A stretch of 64,000 bases of DNA from Streptomyces coeruleorubidus (GTDB lineage Bacteria > Actinomycetota > Actinomycetes > Streptomycetales > Streptomycetaceae): positions 3,162,001 to 3,226,000 of the forward strand of contig NZ_CP023694.1 in the NCBI RefSeq assembly GCF_008705135.1. The letters run 5' to 3'. The notes under the pieces were generated by a model. The model was not told where the DNA came from and did not search any database. It saw only the letters and a program-made list of their open reading frames with translations. The position numbers and the translations under genes are program-made. Numbering within the stretch: the stretch's first letter is position 1; every line of letters starts with the position of its first letter. Shown one piece after another: positions 38,292 through 48,095 of this stretch.

Positions 38292-38645
38292 TCAGCCGGC
38301 GGTCACGGTCGTCCGCACCGTCCCGTCGGGCCCGGCCACCAACACCGGCGTCTGCGCGCCACCGAGATCCCGCACCGCCGCCCGGTCCTCGTCGGACGCG
38401 GTCTCCGCCTCCGTCACCACGGCCGCGGCCTCCAGGGACTTCGCGCCCGAGGCCACCGCCATCGCCACGGCTGTCTGCAGGGCAGTGAGCTTCAGGGAGT
38501 CCAGGGCCACGGTTCCCGCGACATACGTACGTCCGGTCTCGTCCCGCACGGCCGCCCCCTCGGGCACGCCGTTGCGGGCCCGTGCGGAACGGGCCAGGGT
38601 GACGATCTTGCGGTCCTCGGGGTCGAGCGCGCTGCTGTCGGTCAT
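38292..38645 (-). CDS. Cytidine-deaminase-fold protein lacking zinc ligands
   Basis: A 117-residue protein with the length and strand/helix order of cytidine deaminases (LARSARARNGVPEGAAVRDETGRTYVAGTVALDSLKLTALQTAVAMAV). The catalytic H/C-A-E and P-C-x-x-C motifs are missing: the expected positions read TALQTAVAM and GAQTPVLVAG. No cysteine or histidine is present at all, so it cannot bind catalytic zinc in the usual way. Genes of this kind sit near era in Streptomyces by my recollection. A structural or regulatory role is more likely than deamination. Confidence 0.7.
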   Translation of the reverse strand: MTDSSALDPEDRKIVTLARSARARNGVPEGAAVRDETGRTYVAGTVALDSLKLTALQTAVAMAVASGAKSLEAAAVVTEAETASDEDRAAVRDLGGAQTPVLVAGPDGTVRTTVTAG

Positions 38646-38665
38646 GATCCGAGCATACGGAAGCG

Positions 38666-39025
38666 TCAGGGCCGGTCGAGGCGGAGGCGGTCAGCTCGCG
38701 GCAGGCCCGCGACGACGAGGTCGTAGGAGTCCTCGACGAGCTCACGGACCAACCGGTCCGGGAGTCCCCCGTCGCACGTGACCGTGTTCCAGTGCCGCTT
38801 GTTCATGTGCCAGCCCGGGACGATCAGGCCCTCGTGCTCGTGGCGCAGCCGGATCGCGTCGTCCGGGTCGCACTTGAGGTTGACCTTCAGGGGGCGCGCG
38901 TCGAGGTGCGACAGGGCGAACAGCTTGCCCTGGACCTTGAAGACCGAGATCTCCGGGCTGAACGGGAAGTCCTCGACGGCCGCGTTGAAGGACAGGCAGA
39001 ACGCGCGCAGTTCCTGCGGGGTCAT
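38666..39025 (-). CDS. MmcQ/YjbR family protein
   Basis: A 119-residue protein with the YjbR fold. It opens MTPQELRAFCLSFNAAVEDFPFSPEISVFKVQGKLFALSHL. The family motifs PLKVNLKCDPDDAIRLRHEH, PGWHMNKRHWNTVTCDG and ELVEDSYDLV follow. Members have been called DNA-binding from a double-wing structure, but the cellular role is not established. It overlaps the CorC-like gene by 4 bp (ATGA). Confidence 0.9.
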   Translation of the reverse strand: MTPQELRAFCLSFNAAVEDFPFSPEISVFKVQGKLFALSHLDARPLKVNLKCDPDDAIRLRHEHEGLIVPGWHMNKRHWNTVTCDGGLPDRLVRELVEDSYDLVVAGLPRADRLRLDRP

Positions 39026-40326
39026 TCCGGCTTCTCCTCCTCCACGGGATCCGCCGGGTCCACCGGCTCCGCCAGCACCGTGACGATCTTGTTCCGGCGG
39101 CCCGCCGCGGCCTCCGCGGTCAGGCGCAGTTCCCGGCCGTCGGGGAGTTCCACGACGGAGGACGCGCCGGCGATGGGGACCCGGCCCAGCGCCTTCGCGA
39201 GCAGACCGCCGACCGTCTCGACGTCCTCGTCGTCGAACGCCTCCAGGCCGTACAGCTCGCCCAGGTCTCCGATGTCCAGGCGGGCGGTGACCCGGTAGCG
39301 GTCCTTGCCGAGGTCCTCCACCGGCGGCAGTTCGCGGTCGTACTCGTCGGTGATCTCGCCGACGATCTCCTCCAGGATGTCCTCGATGGTGACGATGCCG
39401 GCGGTGCCGCCGTACTCGTCGACGGCGACGGCGACGTGGTTGCGCTCCTTCTGCATCTCGCGCAGCAGGTCGCCCGCGTTCTTGGTGTCGGGCACGAAGA
39501 ACGCCGGGCGCATCGCCGTGGACACCTGCTCGGACTCGGCGTCGCGGCTGATGTGCGTCTTGCGGACCAGGTCCTTCAGGTACACGATCCCGACGATGTC
39601 GTCCTCGCTCTCGCCGGTCACCGGGATCCGGGAGAAACCGGAGCGCAGGGCGAGGGTGAGGGCCTGGCGGATGGTCTTGTAGCGCTCGATGACCACCAGG
39701 TCCGTGCGCGGGACCATGACCTCGCGGACGAGGGTGTCGCCCAGCTCGAAGACCGAGTGCACCATGCGGCGCTCGTCGTCCTCGATGAGCGACTCCTTCT
39801 CGGCCAGGTCGACCAGCGCGCGCAGCTCCGCCTCGGAGGCGAAGGGACCGCGCCGGAAGCCCTTGCCGGGGGTGAGCGCGTTGCCGATGAGGATCAGCAG
39901 CGACGGGATCGGGCCCATGACCCGGGCCAGCGGCACCAGGACGTACGCCGAGACCGTCGCCGTGTTCAGCGGGTGCTGGCGGCCGATGGTGCGCGGGGAG
40001 ACGCCGACGGCGACGTACGACACGAGGACCATGACCGCGATGGCGATCAGGAGGGCCTCGGTCGTGTTGTCGAACTCCATCAGGCAGCCGTACGTGATCA
40101 GCGCGGCGGCGGCCATCTCGCAGGCGACGCGCACCAGCAGCGCCACGTTCAGGTAGCGGGTCGGGTCGGCGGCGACCTGGGACAGCTTGGCGCTGCCCCG
40201 GCGGCCGGAGCGCACGGCCTCCTCGGCGCGGAAGCTGGAGACCCGCGCGAGGCCCGCCTCCGCGCAGGCGAAGAGCCAGGCCACGACGACCAGGGCGACC
40301 GCGCCCAGGGCGAGTTGCGGACTCAT
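39022..40326 (-). CDS. CNNM/CorC-like (hemolysin C family) membrane protein
   Basis: A 434-residue membrane protein. An N-terminal CNNM (DUF21) domain of three to four helices (about 1-190) is followed by a CBS pair (about 210-330; VPRTDLVVIERYKTIRQALTLALRSGFSRIPV is the first CBS). A C-terminal CorC/HlyC transporter-associated domain comes last (about 345-425; GLLAKALGRVPIAG). Related proteins act in magnesium or cobalt efflux or its control. The start is ATG 40326, 8 bp behind ybeY. Confidence 0.93.
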   Translation of the reverse strand: MSPQLALGAVALVVVAWLFACAEAGLARVSSFRAEEAVRSGRRGSAKLSQVAADPTRYLNVALLVRVACEMAAAALITYGCLMEFDNTTEALLIAIAVMVLVSYVAVGVSPRTIGRQHPLNTATVSAYVLVPLARVMGPIPSLLILIGNALTPGKGFRRGPFASEAELRALVDLAEKESLIEDDERRMVHSVFELGDTLVREVMVPRTDLVVIERYKTIRQALTLALRSGFSRIPVTGESEDDIVGIVYLKDLVRKTHISRDAESEQVSTAMRPAFFVPDTKNAGDLLREMQKERNHVAVAVDEYGGTAGIVTIEDILEEIVGEITDEYDRELPPVEDLGKDRYRVTARLDIGDLGELYGLEAFDDEDVETVGGLLAKALGRVPIAGASSVVELPDGRELRLTAEAAAGRRNKIVTVLAEPVDPADPVEEEKPE

Positions 40327-40334
40327 CGGCGGCG

Positions 40335-40832
40335 CTACGAGACCGTCGGCGCCGGGGACGGGCCGGTCAGGCCCCGCTCCGCGCGCCAGCCGTCCACGAT
40401 GGCCGCCTGGAGGCCGAACATCTCGGCCTTCTCGTCCGGTTCCTCGTGGTCGTAGCCCAGCAGGTGCAGCACTCCGTGGACGGTGAGCAGTTGGAGCTCC
40501 TCGTCCATGGAGTGCTGCGTGTCGGCTTCCTTGCCCTGCTTCTGAGCGACCTCGGGGCACAGCACGATGTCGCCGAGCAGCCCCTGCGGCGGCTCGTCGT
40601 CGTCCTTGGAGGGCGGGCGCAGCTCGTCCATCGGGAAGGACATGACATCCGTCGGGCCCGGCAGGTCCATCCACTGGATGTGCAGCTGCTCCATGGCGGC
40701 GGCGTCCACGACGATCACCGAGAGCTCGGAGAGCGGGTGGATGCGCATCCGCGCGAGCGCGTAACGGGCGATGTCGAGGATCGCCTGCTCGTCGACCTCG
40801 GTACCGGACTCGTTGTTGACGTCGATCGACAT
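40335..40832 (-). CDS. ybeY: rRNA maturation endoribonuclease YbeY
   Basis: A single-strand-specific metalloendoribonuclease, 165 residues, involved in 16S rRNA 3' processing and 70S quality control. The zinc site is H119-G-V-L-H123-L-L-G-Y-D-H129. [11 protein letters not shown] and [12 protein letters not shown] are the other family motifs. It lies 13 bp downstream of phoH, the standard phoH-ybeY pairing. Confidence 0.96.
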   Translation of the reverse strand: MSIDVNNESGTEVDEQAILDIARYALARMRIHPLSELSVIVVDAAAMEQLHIQWMDLPGPTDVMSFPMDELRPPSKDDDEPPQGLLGDIVLCPEVAQKQGKEADTQHSMDEELQLLTVHGVLHLLGYDHEEPDEKAEMFGLQAAIVDGWRAERGLTGPSPAPTVS

Positions 40833-40845
40833 GGTGCTGTGTGTG

Positions 40846-41913
<1,068 letters not shown>

Positions 41914-42090
41914 GGGCCGGCGCTGAAGGCCTGCGGTTCCTCCTCTTCACGGCCGCGTAGCTGAGGGCGGCCTCGCGATTCCCAGGGTACGACGGTGGAC
42001 TGACAACGCCGTAGGGGTTTTGGGGGTGGGGTTTGCAACCGGGGACGACAGCGGCTCTTGACCGGGCGATTCCCCTGGGCGGCCAGGGCG

Positions 42091-43227
42091 TCACGCCGAG
42101 CGCCGAAAGCCGATCGTAGGTACGGCGCGCCGCAACGGCCAGGGCCTGACCAGCTCCTCGGACACCAGGTCGGCCAGGAACCCGTACCTCTCCAACGCCA
42201 CCGCCGACTGCCCCTCCACCGACTGCACCCGCCGCCACCACGCCGCGATCTCCGACCACCCCGGCGCCGACAACGACCCCCCGAACTCCTGCACCGACAG
42301 CGCCGCGGTCAGCCCGGCGAAGGCCAGCCGGTCCGCCAGCGGCCAGTCCGCCAGCGTCCCCGTCACGAACCCGGCGACGAACACGTCCCCCGCCCCCGTC
42401 GGATCGAGCGCCTCGACCTCGATCGCCGGCACCTCCGCCGTCTCCCCCGTACGCCGGTCCACCGCATACGCCCCGTCCGCCCCGAGCGTGACCACCGCGA
42501 GCGGCACGTGCTCGGTCAGCGCGTGCGCCGCCGCCCTGGGGCAGTCCGCGCCCGTGTACCGCATGGCCTCCTCCGCGTTCGGCAGGAACGCCTCGCAGTG
42601 CCGCAGGTCGGGCAGCGCCGCCAGGTCCCACGCGCCGGTGTCGTCCCAGCCGACGTCGCCGAAGACCCGCGTGCCCTTGCTCGCGGCCTGGGCGATCCAG
42701 GGCGCGCTCACGCCGGGGGCGAGGGAGGCGACGGCGGCACGCGCGCGGGGCGGGCACTCGGGGGCGGGCTCCTCCGGGGGCGGCTCGTGGCCGTGCGAGA
42801 CCATGGTGCGCTCCCCCTCGTAGGCCATGGAGACCGTCACCGGGGAGTGCCAGCCGGGCACCGTGCGCGACGGGGAGAGGTCGATGCCCTCACCGTGCTC
42901 CAGGGCGTCCCAGCAGTAGTCGCCGTAGTGGTCGTCGCCGAAGGCCGCCGCGAGGGACGTACGCAGGCCGAGGCGGGCCAGGGCGGTGGCCATGTTGGCG
43001 ACGCCGCCGGGGCTCGACCCCATCCCGCGCGCCCAGGACTCGGTCCCGCGCACCGGGGCGGAGTCGAGCCCGGTGAAGATGATGTCGAGGAAGACGGTGC
43101 CGGTGAGATAGACGTCCCAGGGCGGGTCGTCCGGCGCGCGCAGCGGGGCGAGGGGATCGACCTGGGTCTGGCGGTGCGATCCCTTTCCGGCCGGGCCCTT
43201 TCCTGCCGGGGCGGTGGACGCGATCAC
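42091..43227 (-). CDS. PfkB-family carbohydrate kinase
   Basis: A 378-residue sugar or nucleoside kinase of the ribokinase fold. The substrate-side start is WDVYLTGTVFLDIIFTGLD. The first PfkB signature region is GMGSSPGGVANMATALARLGLRTSLAAAFGDD. The second carries the catalytic Asp and anion hole, DPTGAGDVFVAGFVTG (near residue 280). The N-terminal about 38 residues are an extension. The sugar is not predictable and no adjacent transporter is on the same strand. It ends the group before the glucarate genes. Confidence 0.92.
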   Translation of the reverse strand: MIASTAPAGKGPAGKGSHRQTQVDPLAPLRAPDDPPWDVYLTGTVFLDIIFTGLDSAPVRGTESWARGMGSSPGGVANMATALARLGLRTSLAAAFGDDHYGDYCWDALEHGEGIDLSPSRTVPGWHSPVTVSMAYEGERTMVSHGHEPPPEEPAPECPPRARAAVASLAPGVSAPWIAQAASKGTRVFGDVGWDDTGAWDLAALPDLRHCEAFLPNAEEAMRYTGADCPRAAAHALTEHVPLAVVTLGADGAYAVDRRTGETAEVPAIEVEALDPTGAGDVFVAGFVTGTLADWPLADRLAFAGLTAALSVQEFGGSLSAPGWSEIAAWWRRVQSVEGQSAVALERYGFLADLVSEELVRPWPLRRAVPTIGFRRSA

Positions 43228-43366
43228 GATGCGCTCCCTGACGTGGTGCGGATCAGGCCAGTCTGCACCACATCACTGACAACGTGACGCCGATCACGCC
43301 AGACCCACTCGTTCCGTCAGCTCACGCCCGCCCCCGCGCGCCCCTTGGCCGGCCGGAGAACCGGGC

Positions 43367-44665
43367 CTACCAGCGGGGCACCGAGGGCGTCACCCACTCC
43401 GGGTCGGCGACCCGCATGGCCGCCGCGTCGTCGCGGTCCCGCAGCGCCCCGTCGTCGTCCAGCCACCGCCGGTGCAGCACGGCCAGCCGCTCACGGTCGA
43501 GCTCCACGCCGAGCCCGGGCGCGTCGGACACGGGCACCTTGCCGCCCTCGAAGGCGAGCCGCTCGGTGAGCACGTCCTCCGACTGCCAGGGGTAGTGGGA
43601 GTCGCAGGCGTGGTGGAGGTTCGGGACGGTGGCCGCCACGTGGGTCATCGCGGCGAGCGAGATGCCCAGGTGGGTGTTGGAGTGCATCGACACTCCGACG
43701 CCGAAGGTGCGGCAGACGGCGGCGAGCTGCTGGGTGTTGCGCAGTCCGCCCCAGTAGTGGTGGTCGGAGAGCACCACCTGGACAGCGCCGCCGGCGCCCG
43801 TGGTGAACGCCTCCTTGATCTCGGCGAAGGTCGTCACGCACATGTTGGTGGCGAGCGGCACCCCGGTCCGCTCGGCGACCTCGGCCATGGCGGGGATGCC
43901 GAGGGTCGGGTCCTCCAGGTACTCCAGGACGTCCCCGAGCTCCCGCGCCACCTTCAGCGAGGTCTCCAGGGACCAGGCGCCGTTGGGATCGAGCCGCAGC
44001 GGGTGCCCGGGGAACGCCTCGGCGAGCGCCCGTACGGCCGCGATCTCCTCGTCGGGCGGGAAGACGCCGCCCTTGAGCTTGAAGGAGGTGAAGCCGTACC
44101 GCTCGGTGAACCGGCGGGCCTGTTCCACCACTCCGGCCGGGTCGACGGCTGCCCCCCAGTCGTCCTTCTCGCAGGCGACGCCCTCCGGGTGGCCGGCCCA
44201 CTTGTAGAACAGGTAGGCGCTGTACTCGACGGCGTCGCGCACCTTGCCGCCGAGCAGCGCGTGCACGGGCAGTCCGAGGGTCTTGCCGAGGGCGTCGAGG
44301 CAGGCCACCTCGAAGGCGGAGACGACGGAAAGACGCAGCTTGTCGGCGGTCTGGACACCGCGCAGCCCGCCGACGTCGACGGCGTTCTCGACCCGGGCGG
44401 CGTCCACCGCGACCTGGTCCGCCAGCGTGAAGAGCCCGTTCAGATCACTGACCTGCCGTCCCTTCAGCCGCTCGGCGAAGGGCCGGGCCAGCTCCAGGTA
44501 CTTGGTGTCGCCGTAGGTCTCCCCCAGACCCGTGACCCCGTCCGCCGTGACGACCTCGACGATCAGCCGGGGCGTGTACGGCTGGTGCACGCCCTGCGTG
44601 TTGAGCAGCGGCGGGTCCGCGACCAGGATCGGCGTCAGGCGTACGTCGGTGACGGCGAGGTTCAC
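43367..44665 (-). CDS. gudD: Glucarate dehydratase family protein
   Basis: Enolase-superfamily dehydratase of 432 residues. D-glucarate to 5-dehydro-4-deoxy-D-glucarate is the family reaction. The K-x-K catalytic pair is in FKLKGG, metal ligands are in RLDPNGAWS and onward (LEYLEDP, ATNMCVT), and the His-Asp region is VVLSDHHYWGGLRNTQ with SMHSNTHLGIS. It overlaps by 4 bp the gene for the next enzyme of the pathway, which strongly supports glucarate or galactarate use. Confidence 0.9.
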   Translation of the reverse strand: MNLAVTDVRLTPILVADPPLLNTQGVHQPYTPRLIVEVVTADGVTGLGETYGDTKYLELARPFAERLKGRQVSDLNGLFTLADQVAVDAARVENAVDVGGLRGVQTADKLRLSVVSAFEVACLDALGKTLGLPVHALLGGKVRDAVEYSAYLFYKWAGHPEGVACEKDDWGAAVDPAGVVEQARRFTERYGFTSFKLKGGVFPPDEEIAAVRALAEAFPGHPLRLDPNGAWSLETSLKVARELGDVLEYLEDPTLGIPAMAEVAERTGVPLATNMCVTTFAEIKEAFTTGAGGAVQVVLSDHHYWGGLRNTQQLAAVCRTFGVGVSMHSNTHLGISLAAMTHVAATVPNLHHACDSHYPWQSEDVLTERLAFEGGKVPVSDAPGLGVELDRERLAVLHRRWLDDDGALRDRDDAAAMRVADPEWVTPSVPRW

Positions 44666-45621
44666 AGGGCGGCTCCCACGAGGTCGAGTCCCGCCTCGAG
44701 GAGGGTGGTGAGGGCGGCCAGGTCGGCGGGCGAGGGGTCGGTGAGCGGGGCGCGTACGGGACCCACCGGATGGCCGCGCAGCCGGGCCGCCGCCTTCACC
44801 AGCGACACGGCGTACCCGGGGACGCGGTCGCGCAGTTCGACGAGCGGGACGTAGAAGCCGCGCAGCAGCTTGTCGACGGTGCCGTGGTCGCCGTCGCGCA
44901 GGGCGGTGAAGAAGGCGTCGGAGATCTCGGGGGCGAAGGCGTGGACGGCGGAGGAGTAGGCGGGGACGCCTACGGCGGCGTAGGCGCGGGCCTGGATCTC
45001 GGCGGTGGCGGCGCCGTTGAAGAACAGGAAGTCCTCGGGCGCGGCGAGCGTGAGGCGCTGGAGCCGGTCGAGGTCGCTGTGGCCGTCCTTGAGGCCGATG
45101 ACGCCCGGCAGGGCCGCGACGCGCCTGAGCGACTCGGCGGTGAACGCGACCTGTCCGCGCTGGTAGGCGATCAGCGGCAGCCGGGTGCGGGCGGCGATCT
45201 GTTCGAGCTGGGCGACCAGCCCGTCCTGCGGGGCGGCGACGAGGTAGTGCGGCAGCACGAGGAGCGCGTCGGCGCCGGCGTCCTCGGCGATGCGCGCGAA
45301 CCGGACGGCCTGCGCCCAGCCGTACCCGGTCCCGGCCACGACCGGTACGCGGCCCGCCGCCTCCTCGACCGTGATGGTGACGACCTGCCGGTACTCGTCC
45401 TCGTCGAGCGAGAAGAACTCGCCGGTGCCGCAGGCGGGGAAGACGGCGCCGGGCGAGGTGGCGAGCCGGTCCGCGACGTAGGCGCGGAAGCCGTCCGGGT
45501 CGAGGGTGCCGTCATCGCGGAAGCTGGTCAGCGGGAACGACAGCACGCCGCCCGCCATGCCCTCCCGCAGCCGGTGCGCGACCCCGCCCGGGCCGGCGCT
45601 CACCGTCATCTCCTCGGTCAT
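44662..45621 (-). CDS. kdgD: 5-dehydro-4-deoxyglucarate dehydratase
   Basis: A DHDPS-superfamily dehydratase/decarboxylase of 319 residues that turns 5-dehydro-4-deoxy-D-glucarate into 2,5-dioxopentanoate. Family hallmarks are GVLSFPLTSFRDDGTLD, PACGTGEFFSLDEDEYRQVV, Tyr in LIAYQRGQV and the Schiff-base Lys in VIGLKDGHSDLDRLQRL. It is first in a two-gene operon with gudD and divergent from the IclR regulator. The final dioxopentanoate dehydrogenase of the pathway is not in the window. Confidence 0.92.
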   Translation of the reverse strand: MTEEMTVSAGPGGVAHRLREGMAGGVLSFPLTSFRDDGTLDPDGFRAYVADRLATSPGAVFPACGTGEFFSLDEDEYRQVVTITVEEAAGRVPVVAGTGYGWAQAVRFARIAEDAGADALLVLPHYLVAAPQDGLVAQLEQIAARTRLPLIAYQRGQVAFTAESLRRVAALPGVIGLKDGHSDLDRLQRLTLAAPEDFLFFNGAATAEIQARAYAAVGVPAYSSAVHAFAPEISDAFFTALRDGDHGTVDKLLRGFYVPLVELRDRVPGYAVSLVKAAARLRGHPVGPVRAPLTDPSPADLAALTTLLEAGLDLVGAAL

Positions 45622-45636
45622 CCCCTCGCCATCTCC

Positions 45637-45717
45637 TTATGTAGACACCATTTATGTATGAGAATGATGGCTGGATACGCGAACGTCAACCGCACGGCGC
45701 GGTCCGATTACGATCGG
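45637..45717. promoter_or_regulatory. Candidate IclR-type operators between kdgD and the IclR gene
   Basis: TTATGTA occurs twice (45637-45643 and 45652-45658) in direct orientation 15 bp apart, close to the kdgD start. CCGAT (45704-45708) and ATCGG (45713-45717) form an inverted repeat just ahead of the regulator start. Either could be autoregulatory sites of the divergent IclR protein. Confidence 0.35.
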
Positions 45718-45720
45718 CGC

Positions 45721-46500
45721 ATGTCAGACACAGGGGGCGTCCGCGAAGTGAAGTCCGCGGCCCGCACGGTCGAGCTGCTGGAACTCCTCGCGGCCCGCGG
45801 CGACCGCCCGGCCCGGCTCCAGGAGCTGGCCGACGAACTCGGCGTGCCGCGCAGCTCGATGTACGCGCTGCTCCAGACCCTGATCTCGCGCGGCTGGGTC
45901 CGCACCGACGTCACCGGCTCCCTGTACGGCATCGGCATCCACGCCCTGCTCACCGGCACCAGCTACCTCGACTCCGACCCCCGGGTCCGGGTCGTACGGC
46001 CGTATCTCGACGAGGCGTCCGAGGCGCTCGGCGAGACGATCCACATGGGCCGGCTGGACGGCCGGGACGTGGCGTATCTGGCGACGCGGGAGTCGCACGA
46101 GTACCTGCGGACGATCAGCCGGGTGGGGCGGCGACTGCCCGCGCACGCCGGGGCTTTGGGCAAGGCCCTGCTGGCGGAACGCCCGGACGCGGAACTGCCC
46201 GAGGGGCCGTACGAGGCGCTGACCGCGAACTCGCACACCAGCCGGGAGTCCCTGTCGGCCGACCTCGCCCAGGTCCGGGCCCGTGGCTGGTCCGTGGACC
46301 GGGAGGAGGGCGTGCTCGGCATCGTCGGCTTCGGGTTCGCGCTGCGCTACGACACCCCGGCGCTGGACGCGATCAGCTGCTCGGTGCCGGTGGCCCGGCT
46401 CACGCCGGAGCACGAGGAGCGGATCGTCGCCGTGATGCGGGAGATCCGGGCGAAGGTGGAGGCGACGGTTCCGGGGTCCGGGCCGGTGCGCTGGCGTTAG
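45721..46500 (+). CDS. IclR-family transcriptional regulator
   Basis: A 259-residue regulator. The winged helix covers about residues 5-70 (VKSAARTVELLELLAARGDRPARLQELADELGVPRSSMYALLQTL). The effector-binding GAF-like domain has the family segments GETIHMGRLDGRDVAYLATRES and LPAHAGALGKALLAE. The signature RGWSVDREEGVLGIVGFGFAL lies near residue 190. The start is ATG 45721. It is divergent from kdgD-gudD and most likely controls them in response to glucarate or an intermediate. Confidence 0.93.
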   Translation: MSDTGGVREVKSAARTVELLELLAARGDRPARLQELADELGVPRSSMYALLQTLISRGWVRTDVTGSLYGIGIHALLTGTSYLDSDPRVRVVRPYLDEASEALGETIHMGRLDGRDVAYLATRESHEYLRTISRVGRRLPAHAGALGKALLAERPDAELPEGPYEALTANSHTSRESLSADLAQVRARGWSVDREEGVLGIVGFGFALRYDTPALDAISCSVPVARLTPEHEERIVAVMREIRAKVEATVPGSGPVRWR

Positions 46501-46590
46501 CGGAAACCCGCACGCCACCTCGGAAAAGGCGTTCGTCTACCCGGACTTCACCGCACCAAACGCAACGTGCGCCACATCACACCCCGCGGG

Positions 46591-46619
46591 TTAACTCGTA
46601 CGACTACTTGCTTGATACA
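46591..46619 (+). promoter_or_regulatory. Promoter-like sequence for the MFS gene
   Basis: TTAACT (46591-46596) and GATACA (46614-46619) fit -35 and -10 boxes with an ideal 17-bp spacer in an AT-richer patch. This would give an untranslated leader of about 78 nt before the GTG at 46704. Confidence 0.45.
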
Positions 46620-46703
46620 AATTGCCCGCGCGTTCCTGTCCGTCGACGGTCGTCGCCCAATCCCCCTCCTCCGCCGCTCCTTTCGCATGCCCTGGGAACG
46701 CCC

Positions 46704-48017
46704 GTGTTCGCCCCCCGCACCACCCCCTGGCCCCTCGTCGCCCTTTTCACGGCCGGGTACCTCGCCCCGTATCTGCTGCCGACCACCGTCGGCAGACTCG
46801 ACTCGGGCCTTCCGCTCTCCGCCACCCAGGCCGGCGCCGTCGGCAGTGCCCTGCTGCTGAGTTCGGCGACCGCCGGATTCGCCCTGGCCTCACGGGTCGA
46901 ACGGATCGGGGCCCGTACCCTCGCGCGATTCGGGCTCGCACTGGCCCTGCTCGGCTACGGCGCCGCCGCGCTGACCACCGCCGTCCCCGCCGTCGTCGCC
47001 GGCGCGGTCGTCGGCGGGTTCGGATCCGGCACGGCCACCACCGTCGCCGCCACCCTCATAGCCGCCCAGCGGGATCCGCACCGGGCCTCCACGGCCGGTC
47101 TGCTCACCGTCTCCGCCCTCGCGGGCGCCGTGTATCTGACGGTCCCGCACCTCGGCCCGGGGCACGGTCTGCCCCTGGCCGCGATCGCCCTCACGGCCCT
47201 GGCCGTGTGGCCGCTGACCGGCCGCCTGCCCGCCGGTACGCCCGCCGCGCCCGCGCGGCACCACAAGGCCCGGCTGCCACACGCCCGTTCGGGTCTGGTG
47301 CTGGCCGCCGCCATGCTGTGCTGGTCGCTCGCCCAGAACTCCCTGTGGGGCGTGAGCGGACAGATCGGGCTGACCCAGGCCCACCTCGGCGAGGCCACCG
47401 TCGGCGCGGTCTTCGCCGTGGCGCTGGGCACCGGACTGACCGGCGTCCTCGCGGCGGGCGCTCTCGGGGCGCGGCTGGGACGCGCGGTGCCGATCGGGGC
47501 GGGCACGGTCCTCATCGCCGGCTGCATCGTGCTCAGCGCCTCCGCGACCGACCTGGCGAGCTTCGCGACCGGCGAGATCGCCTGGAACACCCTGTATCCG
47601 GTGGTGCTGTCGTACGTGATCGGGCTCGCCGCCTCGCTCGACCCGCGCGGCCGCTGGGCGGTGCTCGTCGGCTCGGCCTCCTCGCTGGGCACGGCCGCCG
47701 GGCCGCTCACCGGCAGCGTGCTGTCGGCGCAGGCCGGGTTCCCGGCCATGGGCGCGATCCTGGCCGCCGGTCTGCTGGTGATCGCCCTGCCGATGACCGC
47801 CGTCGCCCTGCACACGAGCGGGCGGCCGCTGCTGGCCGGGGCGATCCGCCGCCGCGGTGGCCACCCGGCCGCCCTGGTCGCCGCCACCACGGGCACCCCC
47901 ACCGGCGCGGTCCCCGAGATCGGCGCTCCGGAACAGCCGGTGGTGGAGATCACCGTGGACACCCCGGCCGTCCCCGCCCAGCGCGCCTACGGCAAGGCGG
48001 GGTCGGAGGTCCTCTGA
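46704..48017 (+). CDS. Major facilitator superfamily transporter
   Basis: A 437-residue membrane protein with about twelve hydrophobic segments, opening MFAPRTTPWPLVALFTAGYLAPYLLPTTVGRLDSGL. The A-motif-like loop between helices 2 and 3 is SRVERIGARTLARFG. A long soluble tail with VVEITVDTPAVPAQRAYGKAG ends it. The substrate is unknown. GTG 46704 is chosen because the first helix follows at once; there is no strong ribosome site. The glucarate genes next door raise the possibility of sugar-acid uptake, but it is transcribed from its own promoter. Confidence 0.85.
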   Translation: MFAPRTTPWPLVALFTAGYLAPYLLPTTVGRLDSGLPLSATQAGAVGSALLLSSATAGFALASRVERIGARTLARFGLALALLGYGAAALTTAVPAVVAGAVVGGFGSGTATTVAATLIAAQRDPHRASTAGLLTVSALAGAVYLTVPHLGPGHGLPLAAIALTALAVWPLTGRLPAGTPAAPARHHKARLPHARSGLVLAAAMLCWSLAQNSLWGVSGQIGLTQAHLGEATVGAVFAVALGTGLTGVLAAGALGARLGRAVPIGAGTVLIAGCIVLSASATDLASFATGEIAWNTLYPVVLSYVIGLAASLDPRGRWAVLVGSASSLGTAAGPLTGSVLSAQAGFPAMGAILAAGLLVIALPMTAVALHTSGRPLLAGAIRRRGGHPAALVAATTGTPTGAVPEIGAPEQPVVEITVDTPAVPAQRAYGKAGSEVL

Positions 48018-48075
48018 GGCCGGGGGTCTCTGAGACCGGGGGTCTCTGAGACCGGGGGCTCTCTGAGGCCGGGGT
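48012..48075. repeat. Tandem 16-bp repeats at the MFS 3' end
   Basis: Four near-identical units of CTCTGAGRCCGGGGGT lie head to tail (48012-48027, 48028-48043, 48044-48060, 48061-48075). The first contains the MFS stop codon. The junctions of units create GGTCTCTGAGACC, a perfect odd palindrome, so the array can form several hairpins between the convergent MFS and add genes and could terminate both. Confidence 0.8.
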
Positions 48076-48095
48076 CTTGCGAGGCCGCGGGTTCC

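Noticed and set aside
44770..45720. N-terminal extension of the IclR regulator frame
   Set aside because: It is antisense to kdgD; the helix-turn-helix domain begins just after ATG 45721.
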